Assembly: GCA_002633275.1 (NCBI GenBank)
Contig: NWBO01000149.1
Coordinates: 62,001 to 126,000 of the forward strand
Direction: 5' to 3'
Length of the DNA: 64,000 nt
From: Bacteroidales bacterium Phil12
GTDB taxonomy: Bacteria; Bacteroidota; Bacteroidia; Bacteroidales; P3
In this document: positions 17,734-27,200 of the stretch, one piece after another
Numbering within the stretch: the first letter of the stretch is position 1
Layout: every line of letters starts with the position of its first letter
Made by a program: the position numbers and the translations under genes
The notes under the pieces: generated by a model
What the model was told of the DNA's origin: nothing
The model's database searches: none
What the model saw: the letters and a program-made list of their open reading frames with translations, nothing else

Positions 17734-18285
17734 TCAATCCTTGCAATTTTCTTCTTCCATTCGTATCAAACAAAATACGGCGTAATTTATTATATCGGTG
17801 TAACTGCCCTGCACTCCTTCGGATACAATGGTTTTTCCACGATTGTCCTCAATTTGTTTCAAGCGAAAAATTTTCTGTAAAATAATATCCGTCATACTGC
17901 TTATTCGCATATCTCTCCACGCTTCGCCATAGTCATGGTTTTTTTTGAGCATCAAATCTTTTGTTTTGGTGGCGTATTTGTCATACAATTCTTCGGCTCT
18001 TTGAGGCGGGATTTCATCCATGGTATCATCGCCAAGCTCACATTGAATCAACGCCATAATTCCGTAATTGACAATAGCCACAAATTCTCCTTGCGTGTTA
18101 TCTCCCACAAGATTGACACCGCTTTGCTGAATGGAACGAATACGTTTGGCTTTTATGAATATCTGGTCGGTTAGTGAGGAAAGACGCAAAATTCTCCACG
18201 AAGTGCCGTAATCCTTCATCTTCTTAACGAATAAATCACGAGTGTTTTTGATAATATTGTCGTATTGTTGAGACGTATTTGCCAT
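17734..18285 (-). CDS. DUF1599 protein (tandem duplicated domain)
   Basis: A 183-residue cytoplasmic protein of unknown function. It consists of two homologous halves. DYGTSWRILRLSSLTDQIF followed by KRIRSIQ and INYGIMALI-like helices in the first half reappears as DYGEAWRDMRISSMTDIIL, FRLKQIE and IINYAVFCLI in the second. The start is placed at the Met at 18285 (MANTSQQYD), because the in-frame upstream extension overlaps the folP promoter region. It is divergent from folP, a pairing I recall as common in Bacteroidota. Confidence 0.85.
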   Translation of the reverse strand: MANTSQQYDNIIKNTRDLFVKKMKDYGTSWRILRLSSLTDQIFIKAKRIRSIQQSGVNLVGDNTQGEFVAIVNYGIMALIQCELGDDTMDEIPPQRAEELYDKYATKTKDLMLKKNHDYGEAWRDMRISSMTDIILQKIFRLKQIEDNRGKTIVSEGVQGSYTDIINYAVFCLIRMEEENCKD

Positions 18286-18293
18286 AAAATTTT

Positions 18294-18301
18294 TATCTTT
18301 G
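18294..18301 (+). promoter_or_regulatory. -7 promoter element for folP
   Basis: TATCTTTG matches TAnnTTTG and would start transcription near 18308, 26 nt before the folP ATG. No good -33 TTTG at 19-21 bp. Confidence 0.4.
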
Positions 18302-18333
18302 CAAAATATTAAATTCAAAAAATAACATCTACA

Positions 18334-19203
18334 ATGTTTTTAGGCGACAAAGTTACGAATTTTTCTCTAAACAAGAAGATAAATATAAAAGGAAATCTAT
18401 TTTCTCTTGACAAACCAAAAGTTATGGGTATATTGAACGTAACCGATGACTCATTCTTTGACGGCGGAAGTTACAACACTTTTGACAAAGCAATAAAACG
18501 TGCAGAAGATATAGTTGAGCAAGGTGCGGATATAATAGACATTGGTGCATGTTCCACTCGACCGGGAGCGAAACTTGTCGATAAACAAGAAGAATGTGAA
18601 AGACTGCTACCGGTTATCAAAGAAATAAAACGAAGATTTCCAAATATTCCGATAAGTGTTGATACCGTTTGGGCGGAAGTTGTGGAAAAAGTTGCCGATT
18701 GCGGTGCGGACATTATCAATGATATATCGGGCGGAATGTTTGATGAAAAAATGTTTGACGAAGTGGCAAAACAAAAACTGCCGTATATACTTATGCACAC
18801 CAACACCACTCCCGACCGTATGCAAAAAGAAATCCATTACGACAATCTATTCCAAGATATGTGCAAATACTTCTCTGAAAAAATAGATACACTAAGGCAA
18901 AAAGGAGTTATCGACATCATCTTGGATTTGGGCTTTGGCTTTGGAAAGACTGTTGATATGAATTATTTTTTGCTTGCACACCAGAAAGATTTCTCAATGT
19001 TCTTGCTTCCTATTCTTACAGGTATTTCTCGAAAAAGTATGATGTACAAACCGCTTGATACAACTCCGCAAGCAATTCAATCCGAGACGATGTTCTTACA
19101 TGCTTTTGCTCTTGAAAACGGAGCGGATATTTTACGTGTTCATGATGTAAAAACAACGGTCAATTGCTTAAAACTTTACGATTTATATACCGCCAACAAG
19201 TAA
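18334..19203 (+). CDS. folP: Dihydropteroate synthase
   Basis: Condenses p-aminobenzoate with dihydropterin pyrophosphate in folate synthesis; it is the sulfonamide target. The 289-residue TIM-barrel protein has both family signatures. These are VMGILNVTDDSFFDGG near residue 31 (pterin/pyrophosphate loop) and DIGACSTRPGA near residue 70. DLGFGFGKTVDMN near residue 195 supplies the pterin-binding segment. It is followed 24 bp later by cdaA, and the two are often neighbours in Bacteroidota. Confidence 0.95.
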   Translation: MFLGDKVTNFSLNKKINIKGNLFSLDKPKVMGILNVTDDSFFDGGSYNTFDKAIKRAEDIVEQGADIIDIGACSTRPGAKLVDKQEECERLLPVIKEIKRRFPNIPISVDTVWAEVVEKVADCGADIINDISGGMFDEKMFDEVAKQKLPYILMHTNTTPDRMQKEIHYDNLFQDMCKYFSEKIDTLRQKGVIDIILDLGFGFGKTVDMNYFLLAHQKDFSMFLLPILTGISRKSMMYKPLDTTPQAIQSETMFLHAFALENGADILRVHDVKTTVNCLKLYDLYTANK

Positions 19204-19227
19204 TATGACACCAAAACATCAAGACCT

Positions 19228-20070
19228 ATGTTACTTTTAGACATAATGCAAAGTCTTCCGACATTCACAATAATCGATTTTATTGATGTAATTGTCGTTG
19301 CGTTGGTTTTATTTTTCGTTTTCCGAATGATAAAAGGCACTAATGCAATAAGTATTTTCATCGGATTTTTTATGTTATACGTCATTTGGAAGATAGTTTC
19401 CATACTTGGAATGCGTATAATGAGCGAAATACTCGGGCAATTTATTTCGTTGGGACTTATGGCGTTGATAATAATATTTCAACCCGAGATAAGGAGGTTT
19501 CTTGTTATGATTGGGTCTCGTAATATAGCCGACAAGGGAAGACGATTTTTCTTTTGGAAGACTAACAACACCGTTCAAAACCTCAACGTCAATGCAATCG
19601 TTCAGGCTTGCGGCCACATGTCTCAGACTTATACCGGAGCGCTTATGGTATTCTGCAACGAGAATAAATTGGAGACTATCGTTCAATCGGGAGAAATTTT
19701 CAAAAGCGAACTTTCCTCCCAACTCATTGAAACAATCTTTTTCAAAAATACTCCATTGCACGATGGAGCGGTTATAATCGACAAAGGTCAAATACAAGCC
19801 GCTCGCTGCATTCTGCCTGTCTCTCACGCAACCAATATTCCTCTATCAATGGGGCTTCGACACCGTTCGGCACTTGGTATAACGGAAAACACCGATGCAA
19901 TAGCCGTCGTTGTCTCCGAACAAACAGGACAAATATCCATAGCCGAAGGCGGTCTTATCCGTCAAGGCATAACATTAAGTTATTTGCAATCTTTTTTGGA
20001 GCGTAAATTCAACACTCACATATCCGATAAGGAAGAAAAACAAGAAGATATTCCTACAAAGAAAAAATAA
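19228..20070 (+). CDS. cdaA: Diadenylate cyclase CdaA (DisA_N domain)
   Basis: Makes the second messenger cyclic di-AMP from two ATP. The 280-residue protein has three N-terminal membrane helices (about residues 15-33, 38-60 and 68-85) and a cytoplasmic DAC domain. The two catalytic motifs are intact: DGA at residues 179-181 and RHRSALG at 211-217. The C-terminal tail is Lys/Glu-rich. No CdaR or GlmM gene is adjacent, unlike the Firmicutes arrangement. It shares an operon with folP (24 bp) and probably with the rhodanese gene (18 bp). Confidence 0.95.
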   Translation: MLLLDIMQSLPTFTIIDFIDVIVVALVLFFVFRMIKGTNAISIFIGFFMLYVIWKIVSILGMRIMSEILGQFISLGLMALIIIFQPEIRRFLVMIGSRNIADKGRRFFFWKTNNTVQNLNVNAIVQACGHMSQTYTGALMVFCNENKLETIVQSGEIFKSELSSQLIETIFFKNTPLHDGAVIIDKGQIQAARCILPVSHATNIPLSMGLRHRSALGITENTDAIAVVVSEQTGQISIAEGGLIRQGITLSYLQSFLERKFNTHISDKEEKQEDIPTKKK

Positions 20071-20088
20071 AACATCACAATAATTTTT

Positions 20089-20475
20089 ATGAAAAACATT
20101 ATAATTTTATTATTCACTGTTATGATTTCCGCTTATTCATGCTCGGCACAAGATACCATAAAAACAATTTGCCCTAACGATTTTGCAAAAGAAATTGTCG
20201 CTGTTTCCGATGTTGTTGTCTTGGACGTAAGAACGGCAAAGGAATACGCCGAAAGTCATCTCAACGGAGCGATTAACATAGATTTTTTGCAGACCAAAGA
20301 TTTTGAGAAACGTATCGCCGAATTGGACAAAACAAAGACTTATTACGTTTATTGCCGTAGTGGAAAACGCAGTCATAATGCAGCAGTAAAAATGCGTGCA
20401 TTGGGTTTGAACGTTGTCGATATGAAAGGCGGCATCATCGCTTGGAACAAAGAAAAACTGCCTACCACAAAATAA
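20089..20475 (+). CDS. Exported rhodanese-like protein
   Basis: A 128-residue single rhodanese domain behind a signal peptide (residues 1-20). The end SAYSCSAQ could be either a signal-peptidase I site or a weak lipobox. The domain begins at VSDVVVLDVRTAKEYAESHL, and the active-site loop CRSGKRS contains the Cys expected to carry the persulfide. It probably acts in the periplasm in sulfur transfer or redox chemistry; the substrate is unknown. The gene is the last of the folP-cdaA group and is followed by a 21-nt repeat array rather than an obvious terminator. Confidence 0.88.
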   Translation: MKNIIILLFTVMISAYSCSAQDTIKTICPNDFAKEIVAVSDVVVLDVRTAKEYAESHLNGAINIDFLQTKDFEKRIAELDKTKTYYVYCRSGKRSHNAAVKMRALGLNVVDMKGGIIAWNKEKLPTTK

Positions 20476-20498
20476 TTTTTCTATAAAATTAATAGGCA

Positions 20499-20561
20499 AA
20501 TTAGTGTTTAACATTAGTAAACCAGTGTTAAACATCAGCGAAATAATGTTAAACATTATTT
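20499..20561. repeat. 21-nt phased palindromic repeat array, 3 units
   Basis: Units start at 20499, 20520 and 20541. Cores are TTAGT-GTTTAAC-ATTAG, CCAGT-GTTAAAC-ATCAG and ATAAT-GTTAAAC-ATTAT. It lies between the convergent rhodanese and comB genes, where no conventional terminator is visible. Confidence 0.72.
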
Positions 20562-20633
20562 TGCCAATAAGTCGTAAAAATTTATTGCAAAATATAACCG
20601 CAATTTCGGATAAAGGTTTAGCTATTAAAATTC

Positions 20634-21386
20634 CTATTCTGCTTTTATCAATTTGTCGCCGCAAAGAATGGGGACGCTATGACAGGTATCCAATGTGAAT
20701 GTATATTCAAACACATCGTCGAAATGGGCTTTTCTTAAACGATGTATATGCGATGCCTTCTCCAAATATTTCAATGGATTGTCCTTTGCTTTTTGCCATA
20801 AATCCATTGCCGCAAAGGTTGAGTCGTCGTGAGTATAAAAAATACTGTCGTTATTATTCTCTTTATTCGTATAATTGTTTTGATTACTAAAAAGTCTTGC
20901 CGCCAATGCCCCTGCAAAAAGGGTATCTTCCAAACAAAATGTATTCTTCCAACCGGAGCAAATAATTTCTACATCTTTCTTTTGAGCGATAAGATAATCC
21001 GTCAAAGCGGAAATATTGCTAAACGCTCCGATAACCACTTGCGATGCGTTGGATTGCTTTGCAAGTTCGATAGCCTGAGTACCGTTAGTTGTCGTATGTA
21101 CAATGGTTTTGTTGCGTATTACATCGCTGCGAAAATTCAATGCACTGTTGCCAAAATCTGCAAAATCCAATGTCTGTTCTATCCTCTCCCCTGCAACCAA
21201 ATAACCATTTGCTTTATATTCTCTTGCTTTGTCAAGCGAGGCAACAGGTATGATTTGCCCGCCAAAGTCAATAATTGTAGCCATTGTCGTGGTTGCTCTA
21301 AGTACATCGACCACAACGCAAATAAATTCATCGCTATGCTTTGCAAATGAATACAAGGCAGGAGTGAATACAGTCTGTATTTTCAT
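20634..21386 (-). CDS. comB: 2-phosphosulfolactate phosphatase family protein (ComB)
   Basis: A 250-residue member of the ComB family, named for the coenzyme M pathway step that dephosphorylates 2-phosphosulfolactate. Family blocks seen are VVDVLRATTTM near residue 27, LVAGERIEQTLDFADFGNSALNF near 78, TTTNGTQAIE near 100 and EIICSGWKNTFCLEDTLFAGALAARL near 140. No comA or comC is adjacent and this is not a methanogen, so the substrate here is uncertain. Sulfonate or sulfonolipid metabolism is one possibility. It lies 33 bp after the T9SS cargo gene on the same strand. Confidence 0.85.
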   Translation of the reverse strand: MKIQTVFTPALYSFAKHSDEFICVVVDVLRATTTMATIIDFGGQIIPVASLDKAREYKANGYLVAGERIEQTLDFADFGNSALNFRSDVIRNKTIVHTTTNGTQAIELAKQSNASQVVIGAFSNISALTDYLIAQKKDVEIICSGWKNTFCLEDTLFAGALAARLFSNQNNYTNKENNNDSIFYTHDDSTFAAMDLWQKAKDNPLKYLEKASHIHRLRKAHFDDVFEYTFTLDTCHSVPILCGDKLIKAE

Positions 21387-21419
21387 AAGTATTGATACGA
21401 GTAAAACGTTTGCTTAATC

Positions 21420-23342
21420 CTAATCATACAAAAGGAATGCTCCGCCTTTGTTTTGTTCCATACCGTCGGAATCTATAAATGATACTTTATAGATATATGT
21501 TCCCACCGGACAAAACTCATTCTTGTATTTGCCGTCCCAACCTTTCTCGGTGTCGTTTGTTTCAAATAAAACGGTGCCTGCACGATTAAAGACTTTGAAT
21601 GAATAACTGCCAGCACGGACAAAATGACAAGACGGTTTGAATGTTCTAATCTTTTCATGCACTCCGTCTTTTGGTGCAAAGGCATTAGGCACGAAGAATA
21701 TGGTTTCAAACTTTGCGTATGCGTTTGAGGAGTTCGCTCCGTTTTCTGTTATATCGGGATTGTCGGATTGAGCCGCAATGGCTTTGACATAATAATATGT
21801 TCTATCGGTTGCAGAAACTATATCTGTTACATCATCGGTATAAGAATTTGCTGTTGTTGTCTTTAATAAATCTGCATTATCGAAATCATTTTCTGCAAAA
21901 CGATAAACTTCATAACCTGCAACATTCCAAGTGGTAGGTTTATACGGATTCCAAGAAAGTTTTATCTTGGATTGGTTCGTAGCATCTACTTCCAAACGTA
22001 TTGGTGTCAATGTGTTGGAATATGTAAAATTGCCACCGCAAACATCAGGGGCTGCAATCATATAAGTATATGTATGCTCGTTTGCAGGCATAGGCAATTC
22101 ATCAACAAACTTCAAATAAGAATATCCACTAAACGGTATCTCATTTACAGTCTCAAATTCTCCGTCATCAATCTTTCGCATAACGGTGTAACCTTTCACT
22201 TTTTTGCTTGCGTCCAAATAAACATACAATTCCGCCTGCATATTGTCGGGTTTAATACTTACAGATTCCAAATCAACAAACTTCAAAGTATCTGCCATTG
22301 AAACGTCAATGGTTACAACATTGCTTTTGCCTTCACATGATACGTAATAATGTATCTTGCCATTTACCTGCGGAAGTACCACATCGTAAGACAAATTCGT
22401 AGTCTGTGCTATTGAGATATATGTAGGATTGTCTTCCGTTGCCATATATATGTCGTAAGTCTTTGCTTCCTGAGTTAGGTTTGGTGCATTCCAAGAAAGA
22501 TGAAGAGGTTCTTCGCAATTGCCTCTATCCCCCGTCAAAACAATGTTATTATATGTTGCCGATAGTGGTGAAGTGTTTTTACAAAAATCGTATGCAAATA
22601 TAGTTATTGCATTTACTTCGGATATATCACATTTATCGCAAGTGTAGGATGTTTGAGTTTTGTCGGTGATTGTATCTAACGACTGACGGATACCATTCTC
22701 GTCGTTTTTGCATATTACATAACCATCAACATCATCACTTGTCGAAGCCTGCCAAGATATAACTATTTTTTGAGTAGTTAAATCCACATCAATCGGAAGC
22801 AATGTCGGTTGTTCGGGTTCTTGATTATCCGTTTTAGGTACTTTTACCTTGTTTGAGTAATTCTCACAAAATTCATCTATTAACGACACTTGATAATATA
22901 TATCACATTCTCCTTCTCGCGTATCTTCATAAGAATTTTCCGTTATAGGCACTTCGGCAAGATAAGTCATTTGCTCTTGTTCTATCGTCTGACGATAAAT
23001 TGCGTACTTGCCACCTTCATTCGCCGATTGCCACGTTAATTGAATTGATTGTCCATTAACAGCAACTTGACAATACAAGGTGGAAAACTCCGTAGCAACA
23101 TCATCAACCGTAATACGGTAAGTTATACTGCCTTCATTGGCATTAATTCCTTCATCTGTATAAGTGCCGTTTTGAGAATTGCCTAAATCAATCCAATCAT
23201 CATTATCCTGCCTTTGCAATGTAAATTCGCCATTGTTGGCTGCCGTTATCGTTACACTGCCATTATCATTGACCACATAACATTGTGCATTCAAAAAACC
23301 ATACGCACAAATGAATAATATTATCAAACAAAACTTTTTCAT
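21420..23342 (-). CDS. T9SS type-B cargo protein with fibronectin-like domains
   Basis: A 640-residue secreted protein. A signal peptide (residues 1-19, ending GFLNAQ) is followed by about five beta-sandwich repeats of fibronectin III type, recognisable by recurring ITYRITVDD, LTWQSANEG and LSWNPYKP strands. The last 90 residues form the gliding-motility-type C-terminal domain: PNAFAPKDGVHEKIRTF, FKVFNRAGTVLFE, GWDGKYKNEFCPVGTYIYKV. That domain is the type-B sorting signal of the type IX secretion system. The protein is therefore expected at the cell surface or released. The M16-like gene ends 7 bp upstream, and comB follows. Confidence 0.85.
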   Translation of the reverse strand: MKKFCLIILFICAYGFLNAQCYVVNDNGSVTITAANNGEFTLQRQDNDDWIDLGNSQNGTYTDEGINANEGSITYRITVDDVATEFSTLYCQVAVNGQSIQLTWQSANEGGKYAIYRQTIEQEQMTYLAEVPITENSYEDTREGECDIYYQVSLIDEFCENYSNKVKVPKTDNQEPEQPTLLPIDVDLTTQKIVISWQASTSDDVDGYVICKNDENGIRQSLDTITDKTQTSYTCDKCDISEVNAITIFAYDFCKNTSPLSATYNNIVLTGDRGNCEEPLHLSWNAPNLTQEAKTYDIYMATEDNPTYISIAQTTNLSYDVVLPQVNGKIHYYVSCEGKSNVVTIDVSMADTLKFVDLESVSIKPDNMQAELYVYLDASKKVKGYTVMRKIDDGEFETVNEIPFSGYSYLKFVDELPMPANEHTYTYMIAAPDVCGGNFTYSNTLTPIRLEVDATNQSKIKLSWNPYKPTTWNVAGYEVYRFAENDFDNADLLKTTTANSYTDDVTDIVSATDRTYYYVKAIAAQSDNPDITENGANSSNAYAKFETIFFVPNAFAPKDGVHEKIRTFKPSCHFVRAGSYSFKVFNRAGTVLFETNDTEKGWDGKYKNEFCPVGTYIYKVSFIDSDGMEQNKGGAFLLYD

Positions 23343-23349
23343 TATGATA

Positions 23350-24627
23350 TTATTTATTGTTCTTACTTATTGAAATTATAAACTGTTGTTCGTCAAAATA
23401 TTTATTTGCAAGTTCTTTTATCTTGTCGGGAGTTATATTCTTAATGATATTCATAGCATAAGAGTTATAGTTGTCGGCAAGCGAAAATTTTATCTGTCTA
23501 TCGTATGTTATCGCTATCTCACTCACTCCGTCATTGTCCCTCAACATATCGCCAATCATATAGTTCTTCACTGTATCAAGTTCTGCGTCGGAGACAATCT
23601 CGGTTTTCAACAAATTCATTTCCTTTTTTATTTCGTCTATTGTTGCAGCATCCTTATCGTTTGTTACATCGCCTGCAATCATAAACACACTTCCTTTCTC
23701 GAATGGGGCTATAAAACTATCTATTCCATAGGTGTAACCTTTTTCTTCTCGAATGTTGCTCATAAGACGTGAATTGAAATAACCGCCAAACAAACAATTC
23801 AAAACCGTTAATGGTATATAATCCTCGTCTTTTATGTTCGGAAAAAATCTACCCATACATATAGAAGCCTGAACAGCGTTATCCAAATGCGTTATTATCG
23901 TCTTAGGCTCTATTTGAGTGTTTATCTTAATATTGTTAGGCGTCGTGTCTGCCGAAGAGGAGTTCCAATCGTACGCTCCCAATGAATCATTCAAAAGACT
24001 TATCAATTCATTATCGACATTACCCGCAAGAATGATATAGCATTGATTGAAAGTATAGCGTTGCTTATAAAATTTTTCTATATCATTAATGGTTACCTTG
24101 TCATAATCCCCCACACTTGCGTAATTACCATAAGGATTATCCTTACCAAACAATCCTGCCATAAACTCCCTGTGAGCAAGAAAAGAAGTCTTTTGACATT
24201 TAGCCAAAAACTCCTGACGGTAATCGCCGATAGTGATATTGAGTTTCTCTTGTTTGAATACAGGCAAAAGAAGTATCTGTTCAATAAGACTAACAACCTC
24301 TTTCTGATATTTTTTCAAGAAAGAAAACGTAAGATATGTTCTTTCGTTGGTATTGGCACGAGTTAAACTCACACCATAATAGTCCATAGCATCTGCCAAA
24401 GACAAATCCGAATAGTCTTTGGTGTCTTGCGCCAACTGAGTTTTGGTTAAAGCAGAAACAAAAAACTTATCCTGAAAAATGGTTCCTGCATTGAAAAACA
24501 CAATTCGCATAAAAACAACTTCCAAATCATTATTGGCAAAAGTATAAATAGGAATATTGTTTTTCAACACACTCTTTTCGGGCGTATAGTCTTTTATGGT
24601 GATAGTATTGAAGCTCGGTATATTCAT
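23350..24627 (-). CDS. M16-family peptidase-like protein, zinc motif absent
   Basis: A 425-residue protein with the two-domain M16 fold. The N-terminal part around AGTIFQDKFFVSALTKTQLAQ occupies the place where active members carry HxxEH, but that motif is not there. The C-terminal half keeps the blocks YIPLTVLNCLFGGYFNSRLMSNIREEKGYTYGI that are typical of M16 and of the non-catalytic partner subunit. No signal peptide is visible. It is probably a non-catalytic partner of another M16 protein, or a binding protein. It sits 7 bp upstream of a T9SS cargo gene, so the two are co-transcribed. Confidence 0.82.
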   Translation of the reverse strand: MNIPSFNTITIKDYTPEKSVLKNNIPIYTFANNDLEVVFMRIVFFNAGTIFQDKFFVSALTKTQLAQDTKDYSDLSLADAMDYYGVSLTRANTNERTYLTFSFLKKYQKEVVSLIEQILLLPVFKQEKLNITIGDYRQEFLAKCQKTSFLAHREFMAGLFGKDNPYGNYASVGDYDKVTINDIEKFYKQRYTFNQCYIILAGNVDNELISLLNDSLGAYDWNSSSADTTPNNIKINTQIEPKTIITHLDNAVQASICMGRFFPNIKDEDYIPLTVLNCLFGGYFNSRLMSNIREEKGYTYGIDSFIAPFEKGSVFMIAGDVTNDKDAATIDEIKKEMNLLKTEIVSDAELDTVKNYMIGDMLRDNDGVSEIAITYDRQIKFSLADNYNSYAMNIIKNITPDKIKELANKYFDEQQFIISISKNNK

Positions 24628-24665
24628 CGTTTTTCTTTTCTGTTAAGTCTTATGTGTATTCGTCA

Positions 24666-24728
24666 AATTAATCTCAATGATTAGAAAATTAGTTTCACTA
24701 ACTGCTTCACTGATGTAAGACACCAATT
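24666..24728. repeat. 21-nt phased palindromic repeat array, 3 units
   Basis: Units start at 24666, 24687 and 24708. Cores are TTAAT-CTCAATG-ATTAG, TTAGT-TTCACTA-ACTGC and CTGAT-GTAAGAC-ACCAA. The array lies 3' of the TonB-dependent receptor and upstream of the M16-like gene. Confidence 0.65.
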
Positions 24729-24761
24729 TTGCATATTATTTGCTTATGTTTTTCAATATAA

Positions 24762-27164
24762 TTAAAATTCAAATGTCAAGCGTGCATTCAATCGCGTCGG
24801 GGTCAAATAATCCGGCACGGCATAACTTACTCCCGAGTAATCCTGAACATTCATATACGAAATCACATTCTTGTTATTAAACACGTTCAACCATTCCAAA
24901 TTCAACCAAATCTTTTTTATATGTTTCATAAAGTTCTTTTTCGCCCAACCGCTTTGCTCGTCTTTTATTCTGAATGTAAATGCCATATCAGCCCTTAGAT
25001 AAGACGGATAACGGAAATGCTCATTGCTGTTTGGCGGATAATACGGATAACCCGAGCCATAATTCAAATTCAAATAAACACGCATCCACGGCATATTAGG
25101 CAAATAATCTTGGAACGACACACTGAGATTAAATATTTGGTCGGTAGGTCGCGGGATATAACCCTTGCCGTCGCCTTCAATATCTTGTTCGGTCTGCATT
25201 AACGAAAGAGTTATCCACGAGTCTATACCGCTTATAAATTCTCCGAAAAGTTTTACGTCCATACCCGCAGCATAACCCACAGCATTGTTCTGTGCCGTGT
25301 ATCTTATCCTGACATTGTCCAATCTGTACGGAATCAAATCCCAAAGATACTTGTAATAAACAGAAGTAAGCAACTTAAACGGACGATTCATCATTTTAAA
25401 ATTCCAATCGGACGAAAGCACAAAATGTAAGGACTTCTGCGATTTTATTTTTTCGTTCAAATTACCTTGTTCGTCCCTAAACTCTCTGTAAAATGGGTAT
25501 TGAGCATACACACCTGTTGCAAAACGGAAGAGAATATCCTGTTTGATTTTCGGTTTTAAGGAAACAGACGCACGAGGCGAAGGGAAAAACTCATTATTGT
25601 AATTCCAATATTGACCTCTTGCACCAATGTTAAAGTAATATGTTCCGTAATCTTTTTCCCAATTGAATTGACGCTGAACAAAAGCCGTCAAACGATAAGA
25701 AGATATATCGTGGTTTGAATTATAATAATTCTGCAACATAGGAGGTGTGGTCGGATTATATATTCCTATATCATCGGGATTTGAAGGTATGGTATAATCC
25801 GCACTATCAACCATTTTCCATTCTCTTATTCTGTCGTTGATTTTCTCCAATTGCCATTTGGCTCCCCAAGATAAGAATCCGTTGGAATAATATTTATACC
25901 CCTTATGCTCGATATTAAAGATATTTGCGTTTAATCTGTTTCTTGCGTGTTCAAGGTATGTTCCTATACCCCTATCAAACTCCGCATCTTCGCCAAGTCC
26001 GTTGGTCTCCGATAGCCAATACTGTCCTTGAATGTCGTAGGTCTCTTTTTCGTTTGTATTAAAGGCGGAAGCAATAAATTTCAACGAAACATCTTTTTTC
26101 GGATTGTGAGTAAGCATCAATGCACCAAACAAAGATGTAAATCTATCCAATTCCTGACCGTCAAAATACACTTTAAGTTTCATTGTATTGTAAAGACTGC
26201 CGAATTGAGTTTCTCTCGTCTGCGGAATAAAGTTGTACTTGTTATCCGAAATATTTCCAAGAAACGCTATTTCCGTTTTTTCGTTTATATCGTATGTAAG
26301 ATAAGCCTGCAAGTCGTTGAACGTGGAATTGTATTCGCCGTCGGTTTCCAAAGAATTAAGAAGATATTGCGTTGTCTTGTTTCTGTATCCTATTTGATAA
26401 GTCATACGAGAACCTATCAAGCCTTCGATGTGTACACTTGCCCCAAGAAGAGATATACTTGCATTGCCGCTAAATTCTTGTGGCTTTTTGTATTTTATAT
26501 CCAACACACTGGACATTTTATCGCCGTATTTGGCATCAAAACCTCCCGAAGAAAATTTTATATCGCTTATCATATCGGTATTAACAAAGGAAAGACCCTC
26601 TTGTTGTCCGTTACGGATAAGCAGTGGTCGGAATATTTCTATATCATTAACATAAACCAAATTCTCATCAAAGTTTCCACCACGAACATTGTACTGACTG
26701 CTGAGTTCATTGGACGAAGAAACACCCTCTTGTGATTTAATAATGTTTTCAACACCTTGATTAACACCCACGCTTACTTTAACGTCTTCGGGGTTTATTC
26801 TTGTTATTCCCTCTTCTCTACTTCTGTCGCCGGTAATTTCCACTGTCGGCAAATTGGTTGAAGATTTTTTAAGAACAATATCAATGACTCGAACTTCTTT
26901 TTGTTTAAGCATAACGGTGGTATCCATATCGGTGTAACCCACACAAGAAAAACGAATAACGTATTTGGTATTTGCTTTAAGATTGAGCGAATACGTTCCG
27001 TTCATATCACTTATAGTGCCGATAGGTTTGGATAAATTCAGAGTGCCGATACTGACATTTTCCACAATCTTACCGTCAGTATCTTTGATTTGTCCTTTTA
27101 TAGTCTGCGCTTCTGCATCAAGAAAAAACAGAAACGTTAATATCAATACAATATATCGTTTCAA
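24762..27164 (-). CDS. TonB-dependent outer-membrane receptor
   Basis: About 800 residues. A signal peptide (KRYIVLILTFLFF through AEAQ) is followed by a carboxypeptidase-D-like regulatory domain (IKGQIKDTDGKIVENVSIGTLN). Next comes a plug domain with PTVEITGDR and VRGGNFDENLVYVNDIEIFRP, then a long barrel ending in RLNARLTFEF. It imports an unknown substrate using TonB-ExbBD energy. I place the start at a TTG at 27164, which gives a textbook signal peptide. The longer frame starts at another TTG at 27203, inside the predicted -7 promoter box. No SusD-like partner gene is adjacent. Confidence 0.88.
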   Translation of the reverse strand: MKRYIVLILTFLFFLDAEAQTIKGQIKDTDGKIVENVSIGTLNLSKPIGTISDMNGTYSLNLKANTKYVIRFSCVGYTDMDTTVMLKQKEVRVIDIVLKKSSTNLPTVEITGDRSREEGITRINPEDVKVSVGVNQGVENIIKSQEGVSSSNELSSQYNVRGGNFDENLVYVNDIEIFRPLLIRNGQQEGLSFVNTDMISDIKFSSGGFDAKYGDKMSSVLDIKYKKPQEFSGNASISLLGASVHIEGLIGSRMTYQIGYRNKTTQYLLNSLETDGEYNSTFNDLQAYLTYDINEKTEIAFLGNISDNKYNFIPQTRETQFGSLYNTMKLKVYFDGQELDRFTSLFGALMLTHNPKKDVSLKFIASAFNTNEKETYDIQGQYWLSETNGLGEDAEFDRGIGTYLEHARNRLNANIFNIEHKGYKYYSNGFLSWGAKWQLEKINDRIREWKMVDSADYTIPSNPDDIGIYNPTTPPMLQNYYNSNHDISSYRLTAFVQRQFNWEKDYGTYYFNIGARGQYWNYNNEFFPSPRASVSLKPKIKQDILFRFATGVYAQYPFYREFRDEQGNLNEKIKSQKSLHFVLSSDWNFKMMNRPFKLLTSVYYKYLWDLIPYRLDNVRIRYTAQNNAVGYAAGMDVKLFGEFISGIDSWITLSLMQTEQDIEGDGKGYIPRPTDQIFNLSVSFQDYLPNMPWMRVYLNLNYGSGYPYYPPNSNEHFRYPSYLRADMAFTFRIKDEQSGWAKKNFMKHIKKIWLNLEWLNVFNNKNVISYMNVQDYSGVSYAVPDYLTPTRLNARLTFEF

Positions 27165-27200
27165 TGTAGTGAAAATCCTATTAGTTCTTAATTCAAAACG

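Noticed and set aside
26028-26735. 235-codon open frame on the plus strand
   Set aside because: It is antisense to the TonB-dependent receptor and shows no protein-like features.
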